Positions 55,729-64,000 of a stretch of DNA of 64,000 nucleotides are shown here, piece by piece. The DNA comes from Aricia agestis. Its lineage: Eukaryota > Arthropoda > Insecta > Lepidoptera > Lycaenidae. The first letter of the stretch is position 1; each line of letters begins with the position of its first letter. The position numbers were made by a program, and so were the translations under genes. The stretch is taken from assembly GCF_905147365.1 (NCBI RefSeq), contig NC_056428.1, positions 30,348,001 through 30,412,000 on the forward strand, given 5' to 3'. The notes beneath the pieces were generated by a model. That model had not been told where the DNA came from, did no database searches, and saw only the letters and a list, made by a program, of their open reading frames with translations.

Positions 55729-56823
55729 TAAAAATTATCAAACCCAACTTAACCTATATCCGTACCATTATAGAGCAAAATTAGGCAAAAATTTATGTTT
55801 TTTGTATGGGAGCCCCCCTTAATTTTTTATTTTATTTTAATATTATTTTAATATTATTTTAATATTATTTTAATATTATTTTAATATTATTTTAATATTA
55901 TTAAAGTAGACATATAACCAAGGACTTTGAGAAAAAATCAAGTACCTACCTGTTGCCATTATTGATATCGAGCAAAAAAGGCCAAAAAAATCACGTTTGT
56001 TGTATGGGAGCCCCCCTTAAATATAAATTTCATTTTGTTTTTAGTATTTGTTATTACAGCGGCAACAGATAATATACATAATCTGTGAAAATTTCAACTC
56101 TCTAGCTATTACCGTTCTTAAGTTACAGCCTGGAGACAGACAGACGGACAGACATCGAAGTCTCAGTAATAGGGTCCCGTTTCTACCCTATGGGTACGGA
56201 ACCCTAAAAAATGAACCAAAAGAAAACACAACGTAAACCAGCTTACAAAAAGAAATGAAATCCCACCAAAAACATTTTCATGTAAAAATGTTGCCAAGAT
56301 GAGAACATAATATTATAGTTCGTCGTGTCAAAAAGTAGTGAGATCTCATGTAGAGCCAAGTTTCTAACCTTACGTACTCAACCCTAAATCTAAAAACCTT
56401 AATTTTACCCTAAAGCACGGCAAAATATTTGATAATAATATTATAATGTGTCAGCCGCACGAGAAGAATCTAAAAACTCTACACATTAGTCAAAATCGGT
56501 GGCTTGGCCATTTTGTTATTCGCCAGGGCTTTGAACTTAATACTAAACTAAACTAAAATACACAGTAATGATAAATGGCCAGGCCACCGATTTTGACTAA
56601 TGTGTAGAGTTTATAGATTCTCCTTGTGCGGCTGACACATTATAATATTATTATCAAATATTTTGCCGTGCTTTAGGGTAAAATTAAGGTTTTTAGATTT
56701 AGGGTTGAGTATGTAAGGTTAGAAACTTGGCTCTACATGAGATCTCACTACTTTTTGACACGACGAACTATAATATTATGTTCTCATCTTGGCAACATTT
56801 TTACATGAAAATGTTTTGGTGGG
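55729..56823 (+). repeat. GTTCCGTA-family element with a 250-bp palindrome, nested in the outer element
   Basis: 55729-56260 repeats 12940-13430 ('caaacccaacttaaccta', 'gggagccccccttaattttt', a (ttttaatatta)n run near 55835-55900, cagacagacggacagac, gggtacggaaccctaaaaa). Then 56261-56520 and 56576-56823 are inverted copies of each other ('ccaccaaaaacattttcatg' against its complement, 'cacattagtcaaaatcggtg' at the inner edge), with a 55-base spacer. The host element resumes at 56824. Confidence 0.85.
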
Positions 56824-57229
56824 ATTTACATATTTCGGTTTGGTAATTTTGATACAAGTTAGTATATTTGTAATGTCAAGGAAAATCCGAAGGCTGAATT
56901 TTTGGCAAAGTGAAAATAAATAATTATTCATAACTATGAAAATAATTAATAATAAGGACGTAGCGGAAACATGGCGGAAAGACTCAAAAGTCAAAACAGA
57001 TTCTTTTATTGATATTGCATATTATTGTCTTTGCAAGTTGTTATTTTGACTCATATAACAGCCTGTTAAATATTTAACGGACCTCCACAGCAGGAATTAA
57101 ATTTAACACCGTGTTAGGTGATTTAACATAACATTAGGGCATGGTGGAACGCTCGATAGCTCTAACAGGCCATTAACTGATTTAACAAGCCATTATTTAT
57201 TTAACATTGCTTGATGAAACTGGGTCTAA

Positions 57230-57782
57230 AGATGTGTGAGGTCTAGCGTTATCATGGTGAAAAACCACACCCCTTCTGTTCATTAATTCCGGCCGCTTAC
57301 TCTCAACTTCTTGCTTTAATCACATCAGTTGTTCGCAGTACAGTTCAGAATCGATGGTCCTGTCTGGCGGTAACAGCTCATAATGAATAATGCCCTTCCA
57401 ACCCCATCACACACACATCATCACCTTGTTGCGAGCTAACCCAGGTTTCGCCATAGTCTGTGAAGCCAGACTGGCATTCGACCACGATCTTTTTCGCACA
57501 TTCCGGTTTCATTACATCGTAGTAAAGAATCACAAATGAATACACGGTTCATTAGGGTTCTTTAAGTGAGCTCATGAGTCACCCAAATATCGATCTTTTT
57601 TGTATGCCCAGCTTCTTTCAAATGCGCCAAAACCATTTTGTGGTCAATCCCCAGTTCTTCAGCTACATCGTAACTACTAATATGCCGATCTTGCTCCACT
57701 TTTTCAAAAATGACATCAGTTTTGTCCGTAACAGGGCGACCAGAGCGACGTGCATCTTTGATATCAAAATTTCCCCCCAAAA
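57230..57782 (-). pseudogene. Mariner transposase, N-terminal to second catalytic Asp
   Basis: The frame begins GGNFDIKDARRSGRPVTDK and continues with the helix-turn-helix/linker text ISSYDVAEELGIDHKMVLAH and IDIWVTHELT, then a stop, then LMNRVFICDSLLRCNE. The next section, which in mariners holds the first catalytic Asp (GDEKW region), is deleted: the text jumps to NVRKRSWSNASLASQTMAKP. A frameshift or stop precedes WGWKGIIHYELLPP, another stop interrupts the next stretch, and the second catalytic Asp is kept in VVFHHDNARPHTS. DNA-binding and part of the DDD catalytic domain are visible, but the protein cannot be made. Confidence 0.9.
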
Positions 57783-57785
57783 TCT

Positions 57786-58047
57786 AAGATCAAATTGAAA
57801 AATCTCAAAATCTTGCCTAGTAATAAAAGGAAATTTCTAGCTATCCCCTAACCGCCACTGCGTCCGACCTTAGACAGCTGTCAACCCAGAACCGTCCGAG
57901 GGCGCAGATAAAAAAAAATATTAGTGTAGTGACTAGTGAGTGACCCCCCCCAAAATTTCAGGCTGCGACCGCGCCTGGTTGGCGTATGCTAGACAGGCTG
58001 TTATTCAAACGCGCTGAACTGCAAATCAGCACAGTAGTTTTGGAGCC
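57786..58047. other. Spacer with a solo foldback end
   Basis: 'ggttggcgtatgctagacag' at 57977 matches the ends of the element at 58991-59243. The rest is unassigned; a short GC-rich stretch at 57850-57910 has no recognised identity. Confidence 0.45.
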
Positions 58048-58058
58048 TATATTATCCA

Positions 58059-58421
58059 AGAGCGTCCGTGGCCTAATGGGTAGACCTTCCGTTCGCACTC
58101 CTAGAGGGTGCAGGTTCGAACCCGGGTGGAGGCGTGTACCAATGAGACATTTTCTGATCTCAAGTACATAATACGGACGCTCGTACGGTGAAGGAAAACA
58201 TCGTGAGGAAACCCGCACATAGTTGGTCCCAGACGTATTGACTATAGTTCTTTCCTCTGGACTAGGCCGACTATGATGCGAGAATGCCGTATGCGCTTGG
58301 GCAACCATACGGACATTTAAAAATCTTGTCCCAGGCACTACAGTATTTGAGGAGTGGTTACTTCGCTCTGAAAAATACTGTATAGATCATCCACAACGGA
58401 TGTAAAGGCTTAGTTTTTTTT
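58059..58421 (+). mobile_element. Second tRNA-derived SINE family, young copy with target duplication
   Basis: A box tggcctaatgg (58069-58079) and B box ggttcgaaccc (58113-58123) at tRNA spacing. The body contains 'ggaaaacatcgtgaggaaac', a common lepidopteran retroposon sentence, and ends in a T-rich trailer. TATATTATCCA is duplicated exactly at 58048-58058 and 58422-58432. The 126-codon minus frame is a shadow of the SINE. Not a tRNA gene: the tRNA part is degenerate and followed by the SINE body. Confidence 0.92.
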
Positions 58422-58432
58422 TATATTATCCA

Positions 58433-58901
58433 TCAAACACTTCATCGTTATAACTCAACTAAAGGCATAATGTTCCACTTATGTGCCATAAAATCGATGC
58501 TGCAAGGAAATATAATAATAACTTTATTACTAATATCGAAAGCAGCTCTAGTATGTAACTGGTGGTATTGTTTAAGCTGACCTAATAACGCTAGTTATAA
58601 AACATTATCGCGTTTATAATTCATAATAAAGATTAGAGTTCCGTGTCCACGTTGACTTGTAAACTTTTTGTGTATAAGCATGAACAAGTAAAAGTAAAAA
58701 GTCGCTCCTGTGCCTGATCTCTCGCCAGTCGTGTCGGTCGCCCGTCCCTCTGGGTTACGAGAGAAAAAGGAATTGAAAGTACTTATGTATATTACGCACA
58801 CACTTGAGCACTATAAAATGACTCCTGCGTAACGGGCCTTGTCTCAATGAAACCAGTGTTTTATTAAATTATTTTACGCATGGCCATCTTGTTTGAAGGT
58901 T
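58433..58901. other. AT-rich non-coding sequence
   Basis: Nothing recognised. Confidence 0.4.
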
Positions 58902-58968
58902 AAAAAGATCCATGCTTTGTATTCCAGGAATACAATTTATTTCCGGAATACAAAGCATGGATCTTTTT
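58902..58968. repeat. Perfect 24-bp inverted repeat
   Basis: aaaaagatccatgctttgta... (58902-58925) pairs exactly with 58945-58968; the 19-base loop repeats part of the arm (ggaatacaa). Confidence 0.9.
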
Positions 58969-58990
58969 CACTTCAGTCACCGTCACTGAA

Positions 58991-59243
58991 CCTGCCTGCC
59001 TAGCATACGCCAACGAGATAATATCTCACTCTCGAGATAATTAAAAACTACTCGTCTCATAATGTCAAAATCTCGACATTATCTCGACAAAACTCTATAA
59101 AAATGTGTTATTTCGATGACAGATCTACGCGAGAAAAAATGTTTGTCATGCTAGGGTCAATAGAGATGAAGAGACAAACCATTAAACATCGAGAAAACAT
59201 GTAGAGTGAGATATTATCTCGTTGGCGTATGCTATACAGGCTG
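58991..59243. mobile_element. Foldback element, tagcatacgccaacgagata ends
   Basis: 'tagcatacgccaacgagata' with atatctcactct pairs almost perfectly with the right end; the outer cctgcctgc and gcaggctgg-like words extend it. The centre is full of atctcgac/gtcgagat words. A solo end lies at 57977. Confidence 0.75.
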
Positions 59244-59533
59244 GTCAAAAAATTTTCCCGGCAACGCAGATTCAGTCGAAACACACCTACTTGACTTTAA
59301 TGATGGCGGAGCGAATGAATTGCAATAAGTATGAGACTAATTAGGGTCAGTATACATAGTGTTATGTAAACAACTATAATAATATTATAACTAGAGCTGT
59401 GAGACGAGACAGAAAACTCAATATTTTGAGATAAAATACCAAAATGCCCATAAAACGGGCCGCGGTTCAGACGGATAATACTAATGGATTTAATTTAAGA
59501 ACTAAGTATGTAAAAAGAGGAACACACAAAAGA

Positions 59534-59803
59534 ATTGACATAAAATATATGTCTCTAATGTCTAATGTCTAACGGCCGTTCCCAATATTTGATCTATCTC
59601 TGGTTTTGCCCTACTAGAGATAGGAATAGCTCACATTAGACATTAGAGACATAGTTATATTTTATGTCAATTCAATGTTAGCTGCGATCGGTTGTATGCC
59701 AAACCAGAGATAGATTGAATATTGGGAACGGCCGTAATGTGAGCTATTCCTATCTCTAGTAGGGCAAAACCAGAGATAGATAAAATATTGGGAACGGCCG
59801 TTA
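59534..59803. mobile_element. Compound copy of the CGGCC..CCCAATATTTGATC MITE
   Basis: Compared with 28157-28319 the arms occur three times (about 59573-59632, 59702-59736 partial, 59738-59801) and the central 'tgacataaaatatatgtctc' words occur both outside (59537) and inside (in reverse, about 59650). A second copy of the MITE seems to have inserted into, or recombined with, the first. Confidence 0.75.
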
Positions 59804-59940
59804 GCAAGTATGGTAAGTATATCCTTTCAAATTATCTTCGTATATTTTGTTAGTGGTATCATTGCTACGTCATTATCCATAGGCGCATTATTAATGCTTT
59901 ACACAAGATTTTATACAATATTTTATACAATACGTCTAAA

Positions 59941-60176
59941 TAGGGTGAAATGATTAGTGATTGGACAGTACTAGTCATTGGACAGAGCACAAAAACTATT
60001 ATTATTTATTAAGGCTACTTTAAAAACAACCTGTTTTTCTTTAAAATCAGGCGTTCTATTACTTTAAAAACAGGCAGTTTTAAAGCAACCTTAAAAAATA
60101 GTTAGATAAGTATTGTGTTTTTGTGATTTGTCCAATGACTGGTACTGTCCAGTCACTACGGTAGTCATTTACCCTA
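59941..60176. mobile_element. TIR MITE, tagggtgaaatgattagtga ends
   Basis: About 55 bp at the left (agtgattggacagtactagt, cattggacagagcacaaaaa) pairs with the right end (gtttttgtgatttgtccaatg, actgtccagtcact, accctA). The centre has a repeated ctttaaaaacaggc/acctg word. Non-coding. Confidence 0.8.
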
Positions 60177-60949
60177 CCAGGCGAACTAATTGAAATTAAA
60201 CTTTTATGACTTTATTTACCATTAGAGAAACTTATTTATAGCGAACCTACGTAATTTAGTGGGGTTATTTAAATCTGATTCTGAATCGACACATCACGAC
60301 CATTGGCTTTTCACAACGCGCTCATAATAATATATGAATCTGCCTGTGAATCAGATCATATAGCAACCTTTTTCGATATCTAATAAATATTTAAAATTCT
60401 AGTGTCACAGTGTTCTCTCCAACTCTTCCAAAATGGCTCTACTGATTTTAACCCGCCAGCACCCGCGCCCCTAAAAATCACACGAGCAGTGAGCACTCGC
60501 GCTGCTAGCATTTTGCTCACAGTAAATTTAATACAGCTTTGTGAGGGCTCGCGTCGTCACACCTTGACTGACTGGTCACACATCTACCTAATATAAATAA
60601 AAATTACAACGTTAAAGCACAAATATTGATTTGTGCTTGAAGGCATGATAGTTTTTCCGTAAAGTGTACCACAAAATGTACAGGTTGTGAGATATACTAC
60701 GAGTAAGACTCGCTTCGCTCGCCCTGACTAGAAATAATTAATTTATATGGCAAAACAACGTTTCCCGAGTCAGCTAGTAATAATTTAATATGGTACATCT
60801 ATACATAATTATTATAAAACAAAGTCGCTTTTAATCCTTATCCAATTAAATAACTTAAATACATTGTTCATTTAATGTAGATCTATATGGCCCTTTACAT
60901 CATATGATTTAAATGAAGATATTACAGATTTAAAAATTGCGGGAAATAG
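60177..60949. other. Non-coding sequence
   Basis: The 64-codon frame at 60402-60596 has no motif. 'gactcgcttcgctcgccctgactag' near 60705 resembles a worn Helitron 3' end. No gene. Confidence 0.4.
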
Positions 60950-61089
60950 TTTTTGCAGCGGTACCGACCAATTAGGGCCACGGGTAGTAATAATGAATAC
61001 AAGTCAAAACTGCTGAATCGATTTTAATCATTTTTTCAGTGACTATAATATATTTTATACCCGATGCGAAGCCGGGGCGGGTCGCTAGT
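60950..61089 (+). repeat. Helitron 3' end
   Basis: 'cccgatgcgaagccggggcg' with ggt forms the terminal stem and is followed by CTAG (61085-61088) and T. The matching 5' end was not located. Confidence 0.55.
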
Positions 61090-61204
61090 AATATGATAAT
61101 TTATACTTATGGCCAGTGCGTAAACAGAAAAATGTATGATTGTAAGAGTTGTGTAATATTCTTTACATTTCGCATAGGAAATCCATGCCAGTTACTGTAC
61201 TCAC

Positions 61205-61256
61205 ACTAAAATATATCTACACTCACTAAGGAAAGTTAGTGTAGATATATTTTAGT
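61205..61256. repeat. Perfect 18-bp inverted repeat
   Basis: actaaaatatatctacac (61205-61222) pairs exactly with 61239-61256; outer ctcac/gtgag also pairs after two unpaired bases. Confidence 0.85.
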
Positions 61257-61634
61257 AATTGTGAGTTTTGAAAGGAAAGTTAATATTTTAGTTTATAATG
61301 GAGAAAACGTAGTCTAGTTAAGTCTGCCATTAGTTTTGATAAATATTTCACGGAGAGTTATACGAGCTAGCGTATTTCACTTAGTTACGAACTAGTAATT
61401 TTTAATAAACTTTCAAAGCAATGCAACTTATTTTTCCGGAGCTTAATGCTGTTTATTATAAAGTTTTTATGCAGAGATTCTTGCATCATTAATGTACTGA
61501 ATATCAGGGAAATTGATCTGCCTATGGATCTTTCATCGAAACCAGTAATCCATCCATCCAACACGTCCATACTCATTATATGCATAATATTAATATGTCT
61601 AATATAATAAATAGGTTGGGGGTCTTTTCGCATT
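61257..61634. other. Non-coding sequence
   Basis: 'aataggttgggggtcttttcgc' at 61610 resembles a worn mariner end next to the following element. The 115-codon minus frame (61385-61732) crosses the element border and is not a gene. Confidence 0.4.
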
Positions 61635-61842
61635 AAGCTTAGAACAAACCTACGCGACAGTGACATGGCCTGGGAGTCATGGGACGCGGTACGCGATACG
61701 GGAGCGTCTGCAACGCGAATCTGGGCGTGCACACCTGCGCGACTACGGCGCGAACCGTCAAACTTTATTTGTTATAATGAAAGTCACTGAAGACGCGCGA
61801 CTTTATCTGGTGTATGCTAACTGTTGTGGTAATGAATTTTAT

Positions 61843-62179
61843 ACGTGGGAGAGCCATGCTTCGGCACGAATGGGCCGGCTCGACCGGATAAATACCACGT
61901 TCTCACAGAAAACCGGCGTGAAACAGCGCTTGCGCTGTGTTTCGCCGAGTGAGTGAGTTTACCGGAGGCCCAATCCCCTAACCCCTACCCTATTCCCTTC
62001 CCTACCCTCAACTATTCCCTTCCCTTCCCTCCCCTATTACCCTATTCCCTCTTAAAAGGTCGGCAACGCACTTGCAGCTCTTCTGATGCTGCGAGTGTCC
62101 ATGGGCGACGGAAGTTGCTTTCCATCAGGTGACCCGTTTGCTCGTTTGCCCCCTTATTTCATAAAAAAAAATATAAAAA
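61843..62179 (+). mobile_element. Poly(A)-type retroposon copy B, nested
   Basis: The reverse of 8936-9274: 'acgtgggagagccatgcttc', 'gagtgagtttaccggaggcc', a c/t-rich cccttccct block, 'cagctcttctgatgctgcga', 'cagg tgacccg'-type text and cccttatttcat, then an interrupted A tail (62161-62179). Frames at 61660-61956 and 62086-62307 are shadows. Confidence 0.75.
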
Positions 62180-62315
62180 AAATGACATCCTCATACTTTA
62201 TATCAGAGTCCGATGCGACGGACGGACATGAGGGTTGCGATGTGCTAAGCTTGCTTTTGATTTGGAAGGTGCAGAGGAATAAAACACGTCCACAATGGTC
62301 AAGTTGAATTAATTT

Positions 62316-62931
62316 AGGCGCCTACCACACGTGCATGCTTGACTACAGATTTGCTTGCGCATGCCGACTTGAACATTGAACATTGTGCGTGTAGTTGGTA
62401 AAACTGTAGTACGCGCAAGCCCCAAAGTTTGTCTTGATGGTTCTTAAACTTGCTTGAAATTCAGGCATGCCAGCAACACGAAGGCATGCCAGTGGTTGGA
62501 AGTTCAGTGTTCAAGCCGCTCTTTAACAGTCAAAATATGGTGTTGAAATGCGAGCACGCTGCTATAAAATGGCAGATTTACGTACATATAAGCGTCAGTT
62601 TGCAACTGAATTCATTGAATTATAAAAATCTCTGCTCACTCTGTGGAAGATCAAATCAAAAGATTATTCTGACAGGAATAAAAAAAAATACGCATATGAA
62701 AAAAAATGTTTTATTAATGCATTATCAATCTTGTCACTAGCAAACACTGAAATTTAAAGAAAATTAAAGCAGAAGAAATAGTTCTTCATTGAGAAACATT
62801 TATACGCCGACGGTCACGGCAAGAATTTGGCTTGCGCATGCAAGTGGTAGGTAAGTCAGTCTTACATCTTTTCATGCGAGAAGCATGCGCTAGTAAAACT
62901 GTGTTCAAGCATGCACATGTGGTAGGCGCCT
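62316..62931. mobile_element. TIR element, aggcgcctaccacacgtgc ends, nested
   Basis: The left end aggcgcctaccacacgtgca with tgcttga pairs with the right end tcaagcatgcacatgtggta with ggcgcct. gcatgc/catgcg words repeat in both subterminal zones. The 96-codon frame 62450-62740 has no transposase motif. Confidence 0.8.
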
Positions 62932-63494
62932 TAATATCAAAACGTCAATCTATCAAAACGTAAACAAATCAAAAAATCATAAATTAAAGAGTTGTACAAA
63001 ATAATATAAAAAAGGTTTTAAAAAAGAAGTCTAGGTACACTTCAAAACACGCGTCTGACAAGTTGAGTGCGCATGTTTCGCTTTGCCGACGCGAACTTCT
63101 CGCGTCGCGGTCGCGTAGGTGTGCACGGCGCCATAAGATTACATGGGCAGCATCCGCCGCGCGGTAGACGCTACCGCTTCGCAGTCGCTTTGGTCGCGTA
63201 GGTTTGGCCTAAGCTTTATAGTAGCTGGTATGAACTTGTCATAAAATCTCTTGGGCTATACCAGTTGTATCTGGCTGATTTTGGATCATTAAAAAAATTT
63301 AATTTTACAGAAGACAATTCCAAATTCAAATTAGATAAATGTGAGATTTTCATTTGTTTTTCTTATTGTTAAAATGAGTGATTCTAATGAAGAAATTGGA
63401 TACATTTTAAAATTTTATTACAAAAAAAGTAAAAATGCAACACAAGCCGCGACAAAAAATTGTGGTGTTTATGGACCTAACCACAGTATAGCAA

Positions 63495-63939
63495 TCTATA
63501 CTAATATTATAAATGCGAAAGTATCTCTGTCTGTCTGTCTGTCTGTCTCGCTTTCACGCCAAAATTACCGAACCGATGTAATGAAATTTTGTATACAGAT
63601 AGTCTAAAGCCTGAGAAAGGACATAGGCTACTTTTTTACTGGAAAAGAGGGTTGTAAGTGGGTGAAAATGCGTAAATTTGTTCAAATTAAGTTAGTTTCA
63701 AAAATTCATAATAGATGGCGCCATGCGTCTCTTACATCGCGGTGACGCTTGCCCAGACTTCTTTCTATAACAGGTGGTATCATTTTTATTACTTTTTGCG
63801 GTATTAAATAACTCAGTACTTTATCTTAGATGCAGTGACGTAACCTTAAAAGTTATACCTATCAATGATATAAATAGTTTATGGATAAAGTTGGCCGGCC
63901 TAAATAAGCTTTAAAATTTGGCATAAAATATAAAGTTTA
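63495..63939 (+). mobile_element. Helitron 5' part
   Basis: TC then tatactaatattataaatg, cgaaagtatctctg, (tctg)n, 'gaaattttgtatacagatag' and 'ctgagaaaggacataggcta'. No 3' hairpin/CTAG is visible before the next Helitron start, so the end is lost or unrecognised. The 88-codon frame before it (63341-63607) runs into it and is not supported. Confidence 0.7.
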
Positions 63940-64000
63940 TCCATACTAATATTATAAATGCGAAAGTATCTCTGTCTGTCTGTCTGTCTGTCTCGCTTTC
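63940..64000 (+). mobile_element. Second Helitron 5' end, cut by the window edge
   Basis: TCCATACTAATATTATAAATGCG-type start followed by the same (tctg)n tract as the copy at 63495. The two starts, 445 bp apart in the same direction, suggest head-to-tail Helitron copies. Confidence 0.7.

Larger units (their letters stand above)
54857..57226. mobile_element. Outer TIR element (TWA duplication, PIF/Harbinger-like) inserted in mariner
   Basis: The left end GACCCAATTTTACCAACC and the right end (inverted) GACCCAGTTTCATCAAGC flank it; TAA is duplicated at 54854-54856 and 57227-57229, and the mariner frame joins across exactly one copy. The two ends differ in sequence beyond the first ten bases, so the element has direction. 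Its own DNA is 54857-54917, 55714-55728 and 56824-57226; the rest is later insertions. 3-bp TAA/TTA duplications fit PIF/Harbinger transposases; family assignment is inference. Confidence 0.85.
54146..57785 (-). mobile_element. Mariner transposon fossil, minus strand, split by nested insertions
   Basis: The left edge ttaggttggggaaaaagttt after TA is a mariner terminal inverted repeat. The transposase reads on the minus strand in two blocks, 57782-57230 and 54853-54498. Between them sits a 2.37-kb foreign insertion, and near the left end a 309-bp MITE. The 5' TIR and first part of the gene (right side) are missing. The remnant is about 1 kb of mariner, inactive because of deletions and stops. 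Confidence 0.9.
61635..63216. mobile_element. TIR element with aagcttag..aaacctacgcgac ends, carrying two nested elements
   Basis: The left end aagcttagaacaaacctacg and the right end cgtaggtttggcctaagctt pair, and both subterminal zones are rich in cgcg words (gacgcggtacgcg; cgcgtcgcggtcgcg). Its interior is interrupted by a poly(A) retroposon and a further TIR element, so the original unit was only about 630 bp. Confidence 0.75.

Noticed and set aside
57958..58338. 126-codon minus-strand open frame
   Set aside because: It is the reverse reading of the tRNA-derived SINE at 58059-58421.

Overview
This window looks like nuclear DNA of a lepidopteran insect (moth or butterfly). It is AT-rich, has no operon-like gene packing, and is built mostly from repeats typical of Lepidoptera: Helitrons starting TC..CTACTAATATTATAAATGCG and ending in a GC hairpin plus CTAG; tRNA-headed SINEs; a very common repeat here called the GTTCCGTA family (it carries '...aagtgcgagt...gggttccgta...' at one end and '...gggtacggaaccctaaaa' at the other); and dozens of small elements with terminal inverted repeats (TIRs). 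The species cannot be named from sequence alone.

Only one host gene segment is convincing. On the minus strand, 39913-39812 is a 34-codon first coding exon followed by a consensus GTAAGT donor. It matches the N-terminus of Krueppel-like factors 6/7 (insect luna), including the family's exon length and phase-0 boundary after a WQQ motif. Everything to the left (1-39811) is therefore probably luna intron 1, at least 39.8 kb long. Everything to the right (about 40000-64000) is upstream sequence. A GC-rich patch with GC/CACCC boxes, an initiator-like site and an AUG-UAA start-stop element lies just upstream of the start codon.

Layout of 1-39 kb: GTTCCGTA copies (138, 12898, 17125, 30680, 32056, 36190), Helitron pieces (9706, 20390, 22292, 26293, 28590, 38755), a four-unit tandem array of a Helitron tail (20648-21573), two copies of a tRNA-derived SINE (15381, 37940), a dead LINE with an RNase H domain (25213-26277), a second LINE tail (33919), hAT-type elements with 8-bp target duplications (29714, 33071) and many foldback elements. 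Layout of 40-64 kb: more TIR elements, a pentanucleotide tandem array (47318-47556), a hAT element with an exact 8-bp duplication (49649-50519), and a mariner fossil (54146-57785, minus). The mariner was invaded by a small TIR element, itself invaded by a second copy of the same family and by a palindromic GTTCCGTA element. Further right are a young SINE (58059-58421) and a three-part nest (61635-63216).

No intact transposase or reverse transcriptase, no tRNA, rRNA or CRISPR array, and no prokaryotic or viral gene was found. The biology of interest is the luna promoter/first exon, the layered transposition history, and a set of near-perfect short-loop inverted repeats that look like fold-back copying events or hairpin-RNA sources rather than transposons.
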